From: Formosa sp. Hel1_33_131 | Lineage (GTDB): Bacteria; Bacteroidota; Bacteroidia; Flavobacteriales; Flavobacteriaceae | Direction: 5' to 3' | DNA length: 64,000 nucleotides | Assembly: GCA_949499105.1 (NCBI GenBank) | Contig: CATEFX010000013.1 | Span: 1-64,000, forward strand | Shown here: positions 1 to 8,869 of the stretch, in pieces | How positions within the stretch are numbered: the first letter of the stretch is position 1 | Layout: every line of letters starts with the position of its first letter | Translations under genes and position numbers: made by a program | Notes under the pieces: generated by a model | What the model was told of the DNA's origin: nothing | Seen by the model: the letters and a program-made list of their open reading frames with translations, nothing else | Database searches by the model: none

Positions 1-46
1 ACATTTGAACCTTAACATGAAAACACCTAACTTTGTACACAACAAA

Positions 47-74
47 AAACCAGAGAAGCTAGCTTCTCTGGTTT
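47..74. terminator. Palindromic terminator downstream of the phosphate transporter
   Basis: A perfect 28-base palindrome (arms 47-60 and 61-74, arm AAACCAGAGAAGCT) lies about 60 bases past the stop codon of the minus-strand transporter. On the minus strand the stem is followed by a run of T, as expected of a Rho-independent terminator. A T-rich stretch on the other side means it could serve a plus-strand gene entering from the left as well. Confidence 0.7.
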
Positions 75-133
75 AATTAATTTTATTTAAAACCTGTCAA
101 CCTATTTTAGGACGACTCAGTGTACTTAACGAG

Positions 134-2434
134 TTATTCACTATCATCACTAAGTGTAGCAGGCTTTACACTACTGTCATATTCCGCATGATACTCTTCC
201 AATAAGCTTGTAGTCGCATTTAATAAGTCTTTGGTTTCCAATAACAGACTAAAGTAAAGCGTCGTGTTTTTTGGACTCGATTCTTCTGTTCTTGTTCGTT
301 TGACCTGAGTTTCAATATTTGATTTAAGGATGGCCGAAATCTCATTTTTACGATTAACAATCGACTCAATTTTCTCAAAAGACTGTGAGTTAAACGCCTC
401 CATTGAATCAGAGAATAATTGCTGTATTGAATCATTAATTTGACTCAGTTCTTTGATCTGATTGAATTTTAGTTTTTTGTGATTGTTATTAACGTGCTTA
501 TGACTCACTTTCGTAATGTAAGTAAGTGACTGCGTCATATCTTGTAGGTACCCTAAAATTAGAATATAAAAGTTACTGGCTCCAACACTTGATTCATCTA
601 AGTTTTTAATAAAGTAAAATATATTATCTCTTAATTCATCAACCTCATCAGAAAGTTTAATGATTTGTTTTTTATTCTTTTTAAGCGCGTCCAAATCTTG
701 TTGTGCAAGACCGTTAAATGCAGCTGCATAGATTTTCTTTCCACGCTTTAGTACGTTGGCAATGTTTTCAGCACTTTCGGTAATCACCCCTTGAACAGAG
801 CTACTTTCGGTTTTTTTCAAACGGTCATCCGATGCTATTTCTTTAGTCTTTTTGCTATGAACAATTGAACTTCTAATAAGCAATACGATCGCCGTTAAAA
901 GAAGTATTGGAAACATGACCTCAAGGTTCAAGTTCAGTAAATAAGCAACTAAAGCCGCAGCGCTAAAGGCACTAAAAGCCGTAAAAAACCAACCTCCAAT
1001 AACATTCACAACGCCTGCGACACGATACACAGCACTTTCGGCACTCCATGCTCTATCGGCTAATGAAGTTCCCATGGCAACCATAAACGTGACATAGGTT
1101 GTAGATAATGGTAATTTATAAGACGTCGCTATTGAGATTAAAACAGCCGCAACCATTAAGTTGACAGCTGCTCTGACTAAATCAAAAGCGGGTAATTCGT
1201 GTACTTTATTGCTTGTTAATTTTATGACAGGTTGTTCAAACTGAGTTTCAATTTTTGCTTGCCAAGATGTCGGCAAAACACGAGCGGTTAAATTTGACGC
1301 TCCCATTGCAAGTCTTACAAAGCCACGAGATAAAGCATTTGGCTGAAAACGTTCTTTTGTTTCGCCTTGACTAGACAGATCTAAGGATGTTTTGACCACA
1401 TTTTTTGCTTTTGATGAAAACCACAAAGTCACAACCATCACCATACCAGCTCCAAACAATAACCAGTTATTAGTCGGAACTTTAGATGCTAAAACATCCA
1501 TTGGAAATTCAGAGGCTGAAACTCCAGAAGCTGACCATTCTAAGAATGCATTATAGGCCGCTACAGGAACCCCAATAAAATTAACTAAATCATTACCGGC
1601 AAAGGCCAATGCCAAGGCAAAAGTGCCAACAATAATGATCAGTTTATAGATATTTGTTTTAACGACTACAATTAAAAAGTAAGAGAGTAAAGACCATAGT
1701 ATCGAACTAACGAATACAATTGAAAGAACTTCATTTTCTAAAAAATCTTTCACGGTACCTCCACCAATAAGATCAAACGATTGTTTGGCGTAAGAAGTAC
1801 CTTTAAGCCCTTTAATAAAGATGAAATAGGTAATCGCCGTAAGCGCAACTCCACTAAAAACAGCACCAACCCAACTTGCTTTCTTTTGAAAATCATAGGA
1901 GAGAAGTAACCTTGAAACCCATTGTACCATCGCTCCTATAGAAAATGCAACGAACACGGATAACAGTATTCCAAATATAATTTGGGATGCTTTGGAAGTA
2001 TTTATATAATTGATAACTTCACTAAAGTCACCACCATTTGCGCCAATTTTAATTAAGGCCATCGCTACTGCTGCTCCCAATAATTCAAACACAATCGAAA
2101 CGGTGGTTGAGGTCGGCATTCCCAGAGAGTTGAAAAAATCCAAAAGTAGAATATCGGTGATCATTACCGCCATAAAAATAATCATGATCTCATCGAACAT
2201 AAATTCACCAGGATTAAAAATTCCTTTACGTGCAACCTCCATCATTCCACTGGAGAAAATAGCTCCAACGGCCACGCCAATACTCGCCACAACCATGATG
2301 GTTTTAAATGAAATTGCTTTGGAACCAATCGCTGAATTTAAAAAATTAACCGCATCATTACTGACTCCAACAACTAGATCTGCAATCGCCAAAAAGGCCA
2401 AAGCAATAATCATATATAAATAAATATTTTCCAT
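134..2434 (-). CDS. PiT-family inorganic phosphate transporter with C-terminal PhoU-like region
   Basis: A 766-residue inner-membrane protein. The two inverted-repeat signatures of the PiT family are visible: GVSNDAVN at residues 23-30 and AGNDLVNFIGVP at 279-290, each inside long hydrophobic segments. Known family members import phosphate with a cation (H+ or Na+). Membrane segments run to about residue 530. The last 200 residues are charged and helical, and look like the PhoU-like cytoplasmic tail found in long Bacteroidota PiT proteins. The ATG start is followed directly by a membrane helix. It lies 70 bases downstream of an OprP-type porin on the same strand, so the two may be co-transcribed and together carry phosphate across both membranes. 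The substrate is inferred from the family; phosphate is likely, sulfate is possible. Confidence 0.9.
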   Translation of the reverse strand: MENIYLYMIIALAFLAIADLVVGVSNDAVNFLNSAIGSKAISFKTIMVVASIGVAVGAIFSSGMMEVARKGIFNPGEFMFDEIMIIFMAVMITDILLLDFFNSLGMPTSTTVSIVFELLGAAVAMALIKIGANGGDFSEVINYINTSKASQIIFGILLSVFVAFSIGAMVQWVSRLLLSYDFQKKASWVGAVFSGVALTAITYFIFIKGLKGTSYAKQSFDLIGGGTVKDFLENEVLSIVFVSSILWSLLSYFLIVVVKTNIYKLIIIVGTFALALAFAGNDLVNFIGVPVAAYNAFLEWSASGVSASEFPMDVLASKVPTNNWLLFGAGMVMVVTLWFSSKAKNVVKTSLDLSSQGETKERFQPNALSRGFVRLAMGASNLTARVLPTSWQAKIETQFEQPVIKLTSNKVHELPAFDLVRAAVNLMVAAVLISIATSYKLPLSTTYVTFMVAMGTSLADRAWSAESAVYRVAGVVNVIGGWFFTAFSAFSAAALVAYLLNLNLEVMFPILLLTAIVLLIRSSIVHSKKTKEIASDDRLKKTESSSVQGVITESAENIANVLKRGKKIYAAAFNGLAQQDLDALKKNKKQIIKLSDEVDELRDNIFYFIKNLDESSVGASNFYILILGYLQDMTQSLTYITKVSHKHVNNNHKKLKFNQIKELSQINDSIQQLFSDSMEAFNSQSFEKIESIVNRKNEISAILKSNIETQVKRTRTEESSPKNTTLYFSLLLETKDLLNATTSLLEEYHAEYDSSVKPATLSDDSE

Positions 2435-2504
2435 AATTTAGTTTGAATTATTTAGCTAATTTCCAAAGACTTTTGGTCTGTAAAGTTAAGCTAATGTTAT
2501 GTTT

Positions 2505-3704
2505 TTAGAAATGAATATCGACTTGAAGGCGATACATTAATTTATTGCTCCCGTCAGTTACTTCCAAATGACTAATATCGGTTTGAATTTTTAACTTATG
2601 ACCTACAATGTATTTAGAGAGTCCCAAGGTGTATTGACTTTCTGGGTTTTTCCCAGTTACAGTCTTGTCTAATTCAATGTGGGTATATCTTCCAGAAAGT
2701 TCGATGTCATTATTGAAAAGATACCCCATTTGTAAATTTAGTCCGTTCCCTACCTGAACTGCATCGCCAGTTAACGAGCCGTCACTGTTTTTTGCGAAAG
2801 CATCCGAAGCAGTACGGTCAGAATATTCTGCCATTAACGAAACGCCATCATATTTAAACATCGCGTCTACAAAAACAGTATTGATGTTGGTCTCGAAATA
2901 AGCGTTGTCAACTCCATCAATGGTCATATAAGAACCTTGGTTGCTTCGGGTCTTAACAGCATTGTTATTGTGGTCATAACTCACGCCAATTGCCAATTTT
3001 GGTTGGGCTTCTCGTTTTAAATCACTGCCTTTATAATCACCTTTACTTGAGAAATTTCCAAAAGGTAGAAATTCTATTCGCCCTGTATATTGATGGCCCC
3101 CAAGGTTTCCTGTGGTGATGTTTCTTCCCTCGCCCTGAGCGATAGAAATTATTTCTTTAATAACAAATGTGTCTGTTAGCTTAAAATGATGCCTAAGCTG
3201 AAACCCAAAATCACGATCAATTGTAAAACGACTGTTTAATAATGAACGATCGACTTGTTGTAGATTTCCAGAAGAAATAACACGCTCTCTATTTCCAGGT
3301 AATTTTGTTTGTCCAAACCACAGTTCAAAATTTTGATAAAAATTCCATTGCAATACGGCGTCTAAAATATAGCGGGGTGCATTACTTGTATATTGGGACG
3401 CTCCGGAAAGATCCCTGTTAGAGAGTCCAAGCTCTATTTTGTATTTTAATTTTGGTGAATAGGCGTAACCATCAAACTTTAAACGAGCTCTTCTAGCTAA
3501 AAAACTAGCTTCACTTTTTTCGTTTTCTTCCCAGGTTGAACTGCCACGGAGTTGCATTCTCAGACCAACCCTCATGGTCCAAGTACTGTCTTGCCCTACG
3601 AGGTTAAATAGTCCTTTTCCAAATTTTGGTGCATTTACTTCTTGAGAGTATGTTGTCGATACTACAAACAGACAAATTGCAAGTGATAAAATTCTGGTAA
3701 TCAT
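2505..3704 (-). CDS. OprO/OprP-family (phosphate-selective type) porin
   Basis: An outer-membrane beta-barrel of about 399 residues. An upstream in-frame start exists at 3830, but the ATG at 3704 begins a clean signal peptide (MITRILSLAICLFVVSTTYSQ). The longer reading would translate a terminator hairpin, so 3704 is chosen. The mature part has many alternating hydrophobic strands, an RRARLKFDGYAYSPKLKYK-type segment and a C-terminal strand ending in HF, as in the phosphate-selective porin O/P family. Its neighbour downstream is a PiT phosphate transporter, which supports a role in anion or phosphate entry. Family membership is well supported; selectivity is inferred. Confidence 0.85.
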   Translation of the reverse strand: MITRILSLAICLFVVSTTYSQEVNAPKFGKGLFNLVGQDSTWTMRVGLRMQLRGSSTWEENEKSEASFLARRARLKFDGYAYSPKLKYKIELGLSNRDLSGASQYTSNAPRYILDAVLQWNFYQNFELWFGQTKLPGNRERVISSGNLQQVDRSLLNSRFTIDRDFGFQLRHHFKLTDTFVIKEIISIAQGEGRNITTGNLGGHQYTGRIEFLPFGNFSSKGDYKGSDLKREAQPKLAIGVSYDHNNNAVKTRSNQGSYMTIDGVDNAYFETNINTVFVDAMFKYDGVSLMAEYSDRTASDAFAKNSDGSLTGDAVQVGNGLNLQMGYLFNNDIELSGRYTHIELDKTVTGKNPESQYTLGLSKYIVGHKLKIQTDISHLEVTDGSNKLMYRLQVDIHF

Positions 3705-3712
3705 AATAATAG

Positions 3713-3853
3713 TATTAGTTTTTGTCGAGCACAAATAACTTACACTAATGTTACCAAAACGTATCCTAAACGTTATTTTAAAATCAAAAAAAAGCTGCCT
3801 GGCCAAGGGCAGCTTATTAGAAGTCATCATTTTCTAGTCGACAAAAACTAATA
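3713..3853. repeat. 16-bp inverted repeats enclosing a terminator hairpin
   Basis: TATTAGTTTTTGTCGA at 3713-3728 is the exact reverse complement of 3838-3853. The 109 bases between hold a strong hairpin (see the terminator entry). The right arm lies in the intergenic region, and the left arm ends 9 bases before the porin start. This could be a long leader stem of the porin mRNA or the terminal inverted repeats of a small non-autonomous element. Confidence 0.6.
3784..3815 (-). terminator. Minus-strand Rho-independent terminator in the porin leader
   Basis: On the minus strand, an 8-bp stem AAGCTGCC/GGCAGCTT (arms 3808-3815 and 3792-3799) is followed by a run of about nine T. It sits 80-110 bases upstream of the porin start. 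No minus-strand gene ends here: the next one upstream (TonB receptor) has its own terminator at 4481-4520. It is therefore either an attenuator in the porin leader or a leftover of a lost gene. Confidence 0.75.
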
Positions 3854-4060
3854 TATGATAATGACACTCATTGTGTGTCTTAAGACATTGTAAAGATTGC
3901 AATTAAACATGACCTAAACGTAAGGGTAATATTAAGGAATTATTAATATCATTTAGGTCAGTAATATGGATATAGCTATTTTAATTTTCAATCATCTATC
4001 CAAAGGGTTTGACACCCCCAATGTTAATTTAATGTAAACTAAATGTTGATTTTGTGTAAA

Positions 4061-4068
4061 TATTTTTG
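4061..4068 (+). promoter_or_regulatory. Candidate -7 box for the MORN-repeat gene
   Basis: TATTTTTG matches the Bacteroidota -7 consensus TAnnTTTG 40 bases before the ATG. No TTG lies at the usual 17-23 base distance (the nearest, at 4046, is 12 bases away), so support is partial. The rest of the 3854-4107 gap shows nothing I can name. Confidence 0.35.
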
Positions 4069-4107
4069 TAATTTTAATTTTTAATTACAACCATAAAATA
4101 ACTTACC

Positions 4108-4467
4108 ATGAAAAAATATATATTAATTGCACTCGTTTTCGTTGGAGCCAACGCTTTTTCTCAAAGTACGATCCAGCCACAATTAGAAGTTAAAGGAGAT
4201 GTGACTGTAGCGACCTATTTTTATGACAACGGTACCGTTCAACAAGAGGGCGCCTTTAATGTCAACGGTAAATTAGACGGACTTTGGACCAGCTATGATT
4301 TCACAGGAAATAAATTGTCACAGGGAACTTATCAAGATGGAATCAAAACAGGAAAATGGTTTTTTTGGACTGAAAACACTTTAAAAGAAGTTGATTTTGT
4401 AGATTCTATCATCTCTAGTGTAAATGAATGGGACCACAAATCTGAACTTGCAATCACCATGAAATAA
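4108..4467 (+). CDS. Secreted MORN-repeat protein (YwqK-like)
   Basis: A 119-residue protein with a signal peptide (MKKYILIALVFVGANAFSQ). It is followed by short repeats of the MORN type, with G-x-W-x-x-Y/W spacing: GKLDGLWTSYDFTGN, then GIKTGKWFFWTEN. Such proteins are often labelled YwqK-family antitoxin, but no toxin partner is present here and the signal peptide argues for a periplasmic or surface location. It is transcribed alone, ending at the 40-bp palindromic terminator shared with the converging TonB receptor gene. Function is unknown. Confidence 0.8.
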   Translation: MKKYILIALVFVGANAFSQSTIQPQLEVKGDVTVATYFYDNGTVQQEGAFNVNGKLDGLWTSYDFTGNKLSQGTYQDGIKTGKWFFWTENTLKEVDFVDSIISSVNEWDHKSELAITMK

Positions 4468-4480
4468 ATACATTTTTTAT

Positions 4481-4520
4481 AAAACAAAAACAGCGCCCAA
4501 TTGGGCGCTGTTTTTGTTTT
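4481..4520. terminator. Bidirectional terminator (perfect 40-bp palindrome)
   Basis: Bases 4481-4500 (AAAACAAAAACAGCGCCCAA) are the exact reverse complement of 4501-4520. The GC-rich core CAGCGCCCAA/TTGGGCGCTG has A-tracts on one side and T-tracts on the other. It therefore works in both directions between the converging MORN gene and TonB receptor gene. Confidence 0.9.
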
Positions 4521-4540
4521 AAATCGAGTGACTAATTCAA

Positions 4541-7375
4541 TTAAAATTTATAAGAATAACCGACAGAGATTTCGGTTCCGGGTTGGTACATCGAAAATGT
4601 TTTAGCCGATGTATTATAGGATTCATACACACTTTCTCTTTTGCTGTCAAATATATTTGAGACCTTTACGTCAATCGTTGACTTTTTATCTTCACCAAAG
4701 CTTTTGTTGAATGTGAAGTTCAAACTATTAAAGGGTTTTGTGTAAACGTCTGGCACAATTCCGGTTCCAACGACTTCCAATGTTTTTCCTTGGACATTAA
4801 AAAACAAGCCAGTTTGAAGGCCTAAATCAGTATTGATGTAATTTAGTCCTGAATTAATAAGGTATGGCGACTGTCCTTGTAGCTCTCTTGTGGGATCAAT
4901 AGATTCTCCGTCTCTTGCGGCTAAGACACGTCGGTTATATTCATCGATATTCATGGATAATTCAGATTTAATATAGGACGCATTGATGTTAAACCTCAAT
5001 TTATTTAAGCCCTCTAAAATAAACCCTAAGGACTTTCTGAATTCAAATTCGATGCCGTAAACTTTGGCCGATCCAAGGTTTTTTGGGGTAATTTGGTCCG
5101 GTGCCGATTCGTAAAATGTCAATTCAATGGGATCTGTAAAATCTTTGTAAAACCCACTAAACGCAACCATTTCACCTTCTTCGCCAAAACGCTCATACCG
5201 AACATCAAAATTATTAATATAAGATGGGGTTAAGGCTATGTTTCCAATAAAAAGACGGTTTGTTATGGCATCAAAAATTTGACTTTTAGAGGCTTCTTTA
5301 AAAGAGGGTCTCGCCGTTGTACGCGAATACGAACCTCTTAAGTTTTCGATTTCAGTTAAGCTATAAATTATATTTGCTGATGGGAATAGATCTAATTTAT
5401 CAATAATTTTAGCGTTTTCATACACTTCAGTTGCTGCTTGGTTTTGGCCGGTATAATACGTTTGAAATAACTCTGCTCGGATCCCAATCACGGTTTTTAG
5501 TTTCTCTGTCACACTAAATTCATTTGAAGCATATGCTGCCGAAATTCGTTGTTCACCTTCATAGGCATTGGCTTGCTCAAAGCGATCTCCAGTCACTAAA
5601 TGTGTGCCACTTCCTGAAGAGGGGGTCCAAAGATTTTCCTCCGACAATAAGGTGTCTGCATCTCCGTTTTCAACAGAGAGTCCGGTGAGTGGATTTGTGA
5701 CCGTAAAGGTATAATCATCAATTTTGAAATCTCTAAACTTATAGGTGTAACCGCTTCCAAATTTTACTTTTGCGGGACGTTCAAATAGTGTGTATTTTTT
5801 GTTCAGATCAATTTTCCCTACCAGGTTAATTTCTTCAAGTGTTCTCCATATTCTTATGGGAAAACTTGACGCACTAGGACTAATCACATAGTTGCCTTCT
5901 TGAGTGACTCTTAACGGCGTAATTCGATGGTCTTTGTCATATACTTTTGATAAAGAGGGAGACAGTTTCCAATCCACTTGCCAGTCACTTTCACCAAACG
6001 AATGTTTACCCCCTAACAAAATATTTGTAATTGATCTTTCGGTATAAAGCAACGCATCTTTTGTAATCGGTTCAAATCCACTTCCACCGCCTGCTTGCGC
6101 CAGTTGTTGTTCATACTTTCCAGCAGTACTCTCACCGTTTTGGATGTGCAGAAAGTTAAATTTATATTTTGAATTTTCACGTTTGTATACAATGCCAGTT
6201 AAAAGATTTAGTAAAACAGAATTCATGCCAACTTCTCCTAAGGTGGTTCGTGTGGCTAAAAGATTGTTATTAGAGGAATTATTTTGGTCTCTCATATAAG
6301 TTCCATCGACTCTGTTGTCGTAAAACTCCGTTTTATTTTTATACGAGAATGATAATTGATACCCTAGTTTGTCATCTCCAACCCTATATTGATTTCCTGC
6401 GGTAAACCCAAAATCATAATTAACACCACTGTTTGTTCTTTTAGCCGTTAATTCTTTATTGAAAGCAGCTGTTAACGCTGTTAAAAGTGACGAATTAGTA
6501 AACGTTCCTGGAATTGGTTGATATCGGTTCACAGGTCTTTTTCTCATGCCATCATCATACCCTAGCCAATCCGTTTTACTCCCAGTATAACTTAAATAGT
6601 TCGAATTCAAATGCATGTTAGGATTATAAGAAGTCCCTAAAGAAAACGAAAAAGACTTTTTACTTGGATAGTCTTTGGTCACAATATCAATAACACCGCC
6701 TGTAAAATCTGCAGGATATTCAGCAGCAGCTGATTTAACTACAATTACATTTTCTAAAATAGATGTTGGAAAAACATCCATTTGAATTGTATTTCGATCC
6801 GGGTCTAATCCTGGAATATCAACCCCATTTAAAATTGATTTTGTATACCGATCTCCCAACCCTCTAACATACACATACTTGCCGCCTTGTATCGAAACTC
6901 CGGGCACACTTTTAATCGCACTCGCAACATTACCAGCGCCACTGCTTTTAATACTTTGTGCCGACAGTCCATCCAATAAAGTGATCGATTTTCTTTGTAA
7001 ATTTAAAACAGCTGATTCTGTATTTTTCCTTACGGAGGTTGTAATAATTATGGCATCTAATGAATTTGTGTTAAGAGTGACATCTACATTGACATCTGAA
7101 TTTGCTGTTACAACGACCTCAGAAATTTCAACACTTTGATACCCAATATAAGAGAAAATCACAGTGTAACTTCCTTCAGAAATCTCAAGTTGGTATTTGC
7201 CATCAAAATCAGAAGTAGTTCCAGAGGTTGTGTTTTTAATCAATACATTGGCAAAAGCCATAGGTTCATTATATTCGCCGTCTGTAATGGTACCAACAAT
7301 TTTACCAGATTGCGCTGTTAAATGAAGCGTCACAAAAGTTGTCAGTAAAAGCGTTATTAGTCTGTAGTTTTTCAT
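4541..7375 (-). CDS. TonB-dependent outer-membrane receptor with carboxypeptidase-D-like N-terminal domain
   Basis: A 944-residue protein. A signal peptide (about residues 1-22, ending HLTAQ) is followed by a CarboxypepD-regulatory-like beta-sandwich (about 26-105; GTITDGEYNEPMAFANVLIK). Next come the plug domain (about 130-225; SVPGVSIQGGKYVYVRGLGD, DFTGGVIDIVTKD) and a barrel ending in the terminal strand EISVGYSYKF. TonB receptors import scarce ligands using TonB-ExbBD energy. No SusD partner is adjacent; instead a beta-helix lipoprotein gene lies 80 bases upstream on the same strand and is probably co-transcribed. The neighbouring PiT and OprP-type porin genes suggest a phosphorus-related ligand, but this is inference. 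The gene ends at the 40-bp palindrome. Confidence 0.9.
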   Translation of the reverse strand: MKNYRLITLLLTTFVTLHLTAQSGKIVGTITDGEYNEPMAFANVLIKNTTSGTTSDFDGKYQLEISEGSYTVIFSYIGYQSVEISEVVVTANSDVNVDVTLNTNSLDAIIITTSVRKNTESAVLNLQRKSITLLDGLSAQSIKSSGAGNVASAIKSVPGVSIQGGKYVYVRGLGDRYTKSILNGVDIPGLDPDRNTIQMDVFPTSILENVIVVKSAAAEYPADFTGGVIDIVTKDYPSKKSFSFSLGTSYNPNMHLNSNYLSYTGSKTDWLGYDDGMRKRPVNRYQPIPGTFTNSSLLTALTAAFNKELTAKRTNSGVNYDFGFTAGNQYRVGDDKLGYQLSFSYKNKTEFYDNRVDGTYMRDQNNSSNNNLLATRTTLGEVGMNSVLLNLLTGIVYKRENSKYKFNFLHIQNGESTAGKYEQQLAQAGGGSGFEPITKDALLYTERSITNILLGGKHSFGESDWQVDWKLSPSLSKVYDKDHRITPLRVTQEGNYVISPSASSFPIRIWRTLEEINLVGKIDLNKKYTLFERPAKVKFGSGYTYKFRDFKIDDYTFTVTNPLTGLSVENGDADTLLSEENLWTPSSGSGTHLVTGDRFEQANAYEGEQRISAAYASNEFSVTEKLKTVIGIRAELFQTYYTGQNQAATEVYENAKIIDKLDLFPSANIIYSLTEIENLRGSYSRTTARPSFKEASKSQIFDAITNRLFIGNIALTPSYINNFDVRYERFGEEGEMVAFSGFYKDFTDPIELTFYESAPDQITPKNLGSAKVYGIEFEFRKSLGFILEGLNKLRFNINASYIKSELSMNIDEYNRRVLAARDGESIDPTRELQGQSPYLINSGLNYINTDLGLQTGLFFNVQGKTLEVVGTGIVPDVYTKPFNSLNFTFNKSFGEDKKSTIDVKVSNIFDSKRESVYESYNTSAKTFSMYQPGTEISVGYSYKF

Positions 7376-7455
7376 AGTATGTATTTAAACACGAAACAAT
7401 TGCTTGCGAATGAATGCAAGCAATTGTAGTTGATTTGTTATATTTTGAATTCGAA

Positions 7456-8691
7456 TTAAAATCCTAAACCTGCTTTAGTAGTTGCATACGTCCAACTTAA
7501 TAATGAAGTGGTGGCTCCAACGGTATTTGCTCCTTGCGAAATTGCAGTAGCCGTAGATCCAAAGTCGGTTACAGTAACTGTTGATCCCTTATTTACAAAG
7601 ACATCTGAAGCATTTTCAACTCCAGTTGGTACTACAATTTCCCAAGTTCCAAAGCTTAAAAGCCCATTATTATAGTTTGTTGCGACACCATCGTTATCTA
7701 ATTCTACATCAGAAGAAGTTTTAAAGCCATATGCATATATATTTTCTGTGGATCCCATCGCATTAGAACGGTAGTCTGCATATTCGCCATCCTCCGTTAT
7801 TTGGTTCCCAATAATGGTGACATTTTTTAATGAAAACGACCCAGTTGCAGAGCCTTCAGGACCATCTATCTCAAATGCATGATCAGAGTTAGCTCCTAAT
7901 ACAACAACCGCATTATCAATTGTCCCCGAATAAGCTTGGTCAATATCTAAGGCATCATCTCCTTGCGCCCAAACCAATAGGTTAGAAGCATTGACTGTAC
8001 CTCCAAAAAACTCAATACCATCATCAACATTTGCTACCACTTCGATATTCTCGATGACGGTACCAGAACCAACCCCACCAAGCGTTAATCCATTGATCTC
8101 ATTTCCTTCTCCAATCAATGCACCGCCATGACGAATTGAAATATATTGGTACACCCCAGAATTATCAGTTGCATTATTTCCGCCATAAAGACCAAAAGTG
8201 TCGTCGGCTGGAATCCCTTCAATTTGTAAGGTTTCTACATCCCCTGAAAATGAACAAGGCGCATCTCCTAACACAATTAAGCCGCCCCAAAGTCCAGAAT
8301 TTGTTTCGTCTAAATTTGTTCCAGCAGTTTGTCCAATTTCAATGTTATCATTTATTGACGTGAAAATTATAGGTTCTGTTGCTGTACCTACAGCATTTAA
8401 TTTTCCGCCTTTAGCAACGATAAGTGCAGAAGCCAAAGAACCGGTTCCTTCCGTTCCTTTAATAATAGTACCCGCTTGAATGGTTAATACAACCCCGCTA
8501 GATACTACTACTTTTTGGTTAAGGACGTAAATGTTATTATTGGTCCAAGTGGTACTTTCAGAAATTTCTCCAGAAACAGAAAGGACATTGTCTTCTACTG
8601 GCGCCACAATAATAGGAGCGTCATCGCTACTCATACACCCCGTAAACGTGAATACTAAAATTGCCGATAAAGAATAGATTTTTTTTTTCAT
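7456..8691 (-). CDS. Beta-helix surface or periplasmic lipoprotein, partner of the TonB receptor
   Basis: A 411-residue protein with a lipoprotein signal (lipobox ending at Cys19, TFTGC). The body is rich in Gly, Asn and Asp with regularly spaced beta-strand rungs (GVVLTIQAGTIIKGTEGTG; NIEVVANVDDGIEFFGGTVN; ALDIDQAYSGTIDNAVVV), the look of a right-handed parallel beta-helix. It is first in a two-gene unit with the TonB receptor. The arrangement resembles a ligand-binding surface lipoprotein that hands substrate to its receptor. The ligand cannot be read from the sequence. Confidence 0.75.
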   Translation of the reverse strand: MKKKIYSLSAILVFTFTGCMSSDDAPIIVAPVEDNVLSVSGEISESTTWTNNNIYVLNQKVVVSSGVVLTIQAGTIIKGTEGTGSLASALIVAKGGKLNAVGTATEPIIFTSINDNIEIGQTAGTNLDETNSGLWGGLIVLGDAPCSFSGDVETLQIEGIPADDTFGLYGGNNATDNSGVYQYISIRHGGALIGEGNEINGLTLGGVGSGTVIENIEVVANVDDGIEFFGGTVNASNLLVWAQGDDALDIDQAYSGTIDNAVVVLGANSDHAFEIDGPEGSATGSFSLKNVTIIGNQITEDGEYADYRSNAMGSTENIYAYGFKTSSDVELDNDGVATNYNNGLLSFGTWEIVVPTGVENASDVFVNKGSTVTVTDFGSTATAISQGANTVGATTSLLSWTYATTKAGLGF

Positions 8692-8797
8692 TTTAATTTA
8701 TGTATTGTTTTTAATTGATAGGGCAAATATCTTATTTACACCCGCCTATGAGGTTACATCACTTTTACAAAACCATTAACAAAACGTTAGCTTAAAT

Positions 8798-8805
8798 TAG
8801 ATTTG
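8798..8805 (+). promoter_or_regulatory. -7 box for dgt
   Basis: TAGATTTG fits the Bacteroidota -7 consensus 64 bases before the dgt ATG. No TTG is seen at the usual -33 distance. The 178-base gap between the divergent lipoprotein and dgt genes must hold both promoters; I could not find a convincing box for the lipoprotein. Confidence 0.45.
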
Positions 8806-8869
8806 TCTCTTTTTTAGAAACATTTAATTAACATTGAAATGAGTATCTTGCAGGTTAATACCAGATACT

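Noticed and set aside
2010-2423. 137-codon plus-strand frame antisense to the PiT gene
   Set aside because: Composition mirrors the hydrophobic codons of the PiT helices read in reverse; no domain.
3705-3830. 42-residue N-terminal extension of the porin
   Set aside because: It would translate a terminator hairpin and lacks a signal peptide; the ATG at 3704 opens a good signal peptide.
4108-4467. Toxin-antitoxin locus (YwqK-type label)
   Set aside because: No partner gene, and the protein has a signal peptide; treated as a MORN-repeat secreted protein.
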